Below are positions 63,271-64,000 of a DNA stretch of 64,000 bases, piece after piece (within the stretch, counting starts at the first letter, position 1; every line of letters begins with the position of its first letter). The stretch spans positions 930,001 through 994,000 of the forward strand of contig NZ_JACVPO010000001.1 of assembly GCF_018881835.1 (NCBI RefSeq), read 5' to 3'. A program made the position numbers and the translations under genes. The DNA is from Polynucleobacter hallstattensis (GTDB lineage: Bacteria; Pseudomonadota; Gammaproteobacteria; Burkholderiales; Burkholderiaceae). The notes under the pieces are model-generated. The model did not search any database. It saw only the letters and a program-made list of their open reading frames with translations, and was not told the DNA's origin.

Positions 63271-64000
63271 TCACTCATTCGCATTATCAAATACCAAACG
63301 GATATCGATCGAGCCAATGTTAGAGCTGCGAGTCATCATGAGTTTTTCTAAACGCTGCGTATTGTTCCAGTTGTAATTTAAGGTCCAACCATCTTGCGTA
63401 ATTTTACTCACTTGCCCTTTTGCATTTCGCTCAACACTGGCATTGCCACCGGGACGGGTTTTCCCACGTAACCAGTCTGATAAACCGCGAGCAGGGAGCG
63501 GAAGTCCTAATGTATTTTGTATCAGAGTGTCAGCATCGATAGCTGTAGTTAGTTGACCATCACGCTCTAAAATTGCCTCACCAGGTTTAATCGTAATTTT
63601 TGCAATGGATCCACCTACCGGATTACGAATTTCTAATACGTCGATCAAAGCATCTTGAGTCAATGTAAATCCGCCTGAGCCACCCTGATTTTTACTTTCG
63701 GTGAGTCCAGTAATTTTCACCGCAAAACGACCGTCCCATGTGCCTTTGAGGGCGGTATCTGCTAGTGACCAATCAGGTTTCAAGCGCTTCAAAGTTTCTT
63801 TGAGAGTCGGGTTATTGGCATCTAATTGCTGGCCTTTGCGCCACATATCTTCTGCTTCGACTGGGCGATTCATTACCCATAAGACTTCGCCAATATGTGC
63901 GGCAATATCTGCTTCGGGTTTCATGCCAAATGCTTGTTGCAGTTGCTCTAAGGCAAGATCATTTTTACCCATACGAAAGTTGACCCAGCCAAGGCTGTCT
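63271..64000 (-). CDS. lolB: TPR-LolB fusion protein, 5' end missing
   Basis: Open to the window end at 64000, so the N-terminus is outside. The visible part has TPR-like helices (SLGWVNFRMGKNDLALEQL; GEVLWVMNRPVEAEDMWRKG) running straight into a LolB-type domain (WSLADTALKGTWDGRFAVKI onward; GWTLNYNWNN; IDIRLVFDNANE), the outer-membrane lipoprotein receptor fold that accepts lipoproteins from LolA. No stop, lipobox or start lies between the two parts. Followed by ispE, the usual neighbour of lolB. LolB assignment is fair, the fusion is directly visible. Confidence 0.85.
   Translation of the reverse strand, partial: DSLGWVNFRMGKNDLALEQLQQAFGMKPEADIAAHIGEVLWVMNRPVEAEDMWRKGQQLDANNPTLKETLKRLKPDWSLADTALKGTWDGRFAVKITGLTESKNQGGSGGFTLTQDALIDVLEIRNPVGGSIAKITIKPGEAILERDGQLTTAIDADTLIQNTLGLPLPARGLSDWLRGKTRPGGNASVERNAKGQVSKITQDGWTLNYNWNNTQRLEKLMMTRSSNIGSIDIRLVFDNANE

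Overview
The window looks like a chromosomal segment of a small-genome betaproteobacterium of the order Burkholderiales. Gene order and protein style resemble Polynucleobacter most closely; this is a judgement from recognised families, not a database result. Supporting signs are the order SCO/rpoH/ftsY/M16 pair/rsmD/coaD/ferredoxin, then pth/rplY/prs/tRNA-Gln/ispE/lolB on the other strand, a PhaM-type protein, a two-gene MetH, the cox/cta haem-copper oxidase cluster, and ubiK/torF/glnK/amtB followed by gshAB and a permease-less PTS. Spacing is tight and many genes overlap by 4 bp. No gene-free stretch exceeds about 260 bases. I see no insertion sequence, prophage, CRISPR array or integron.

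Layout. 1-5.7 kb: a three-gene RND efflux pump, whose first gene is cut by the window edge. 5.8-10 kb: small metabolic genes (GST, flavin reductase, lipoprotein, AcuI-like reductase, DUF1289, metallo-hydrolase, PhaM). 10-14 kb: methionine synthase split over two genes. 14-17.3 kb: argS, a SPOR protein and dsbA. 17.3-22.2 kb, minus strand: glutathione peroxidase, FAD oxidoreductase, DUF1365, CFA-synthase-like enzyme and SDR, compact enough to be one operon. 22.2-29.4 kb: heptose adenylyltransferase, coaX/birA, VanZ, ferredoxin, hydrolase, DUF493/lipB/lipA, lipoprotein, ubiK. 29.4-37.2 kb: TorF porin, P-II and ammonium transporter behind a possible NtrC-type control region, then gshA/gshB and a regulatory-type PTS (EIIA, HPr, EI). 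37.2-44.5 kb: housekeeping genes including ctpA-type protease, gpmA, grxC, secB, gpsA, trmL, comF and a BioC-like protein. 44.5-53.6 kb: the aa3-type cytochrome c oxidase locus with assembly factors and haem A synthesis. 53.6-64 kb: rpoH, ftsY, two M16 peptidases, rsmD, coaD, ferredoxin, pth, rplY, prs, tRNA-Gln, ispE and a TPR-LolB fusion.

Most striking points. (1) A perfect CIRCE operator (HrcA site) sits just upstream of rpoH and overlaps a TTGACA hexamer, suggesting that HrcA controls the heat-shock sigma factor. (2) rsmD has no ordinary start codon at its expected N-terminus; a good Shine-Dalgarno sequence leads to an AUA codon at what looks like a mutated ATGA stop/start overlap. (3) Two NtrC-like half-palindromes 33 bp apart lie upstream of torF-glnK-amtB. 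(4) LolB is fused to an upstream TPR protein. (5) A glutathione peroxidase gene is joined by a one-base stop/start overlap to a lipid-modification cluster. (6) A 43-residue membrane protein gene overlaps the end of ctaD. No wholly new system was identified; most of the window is core housekeeping DNA.
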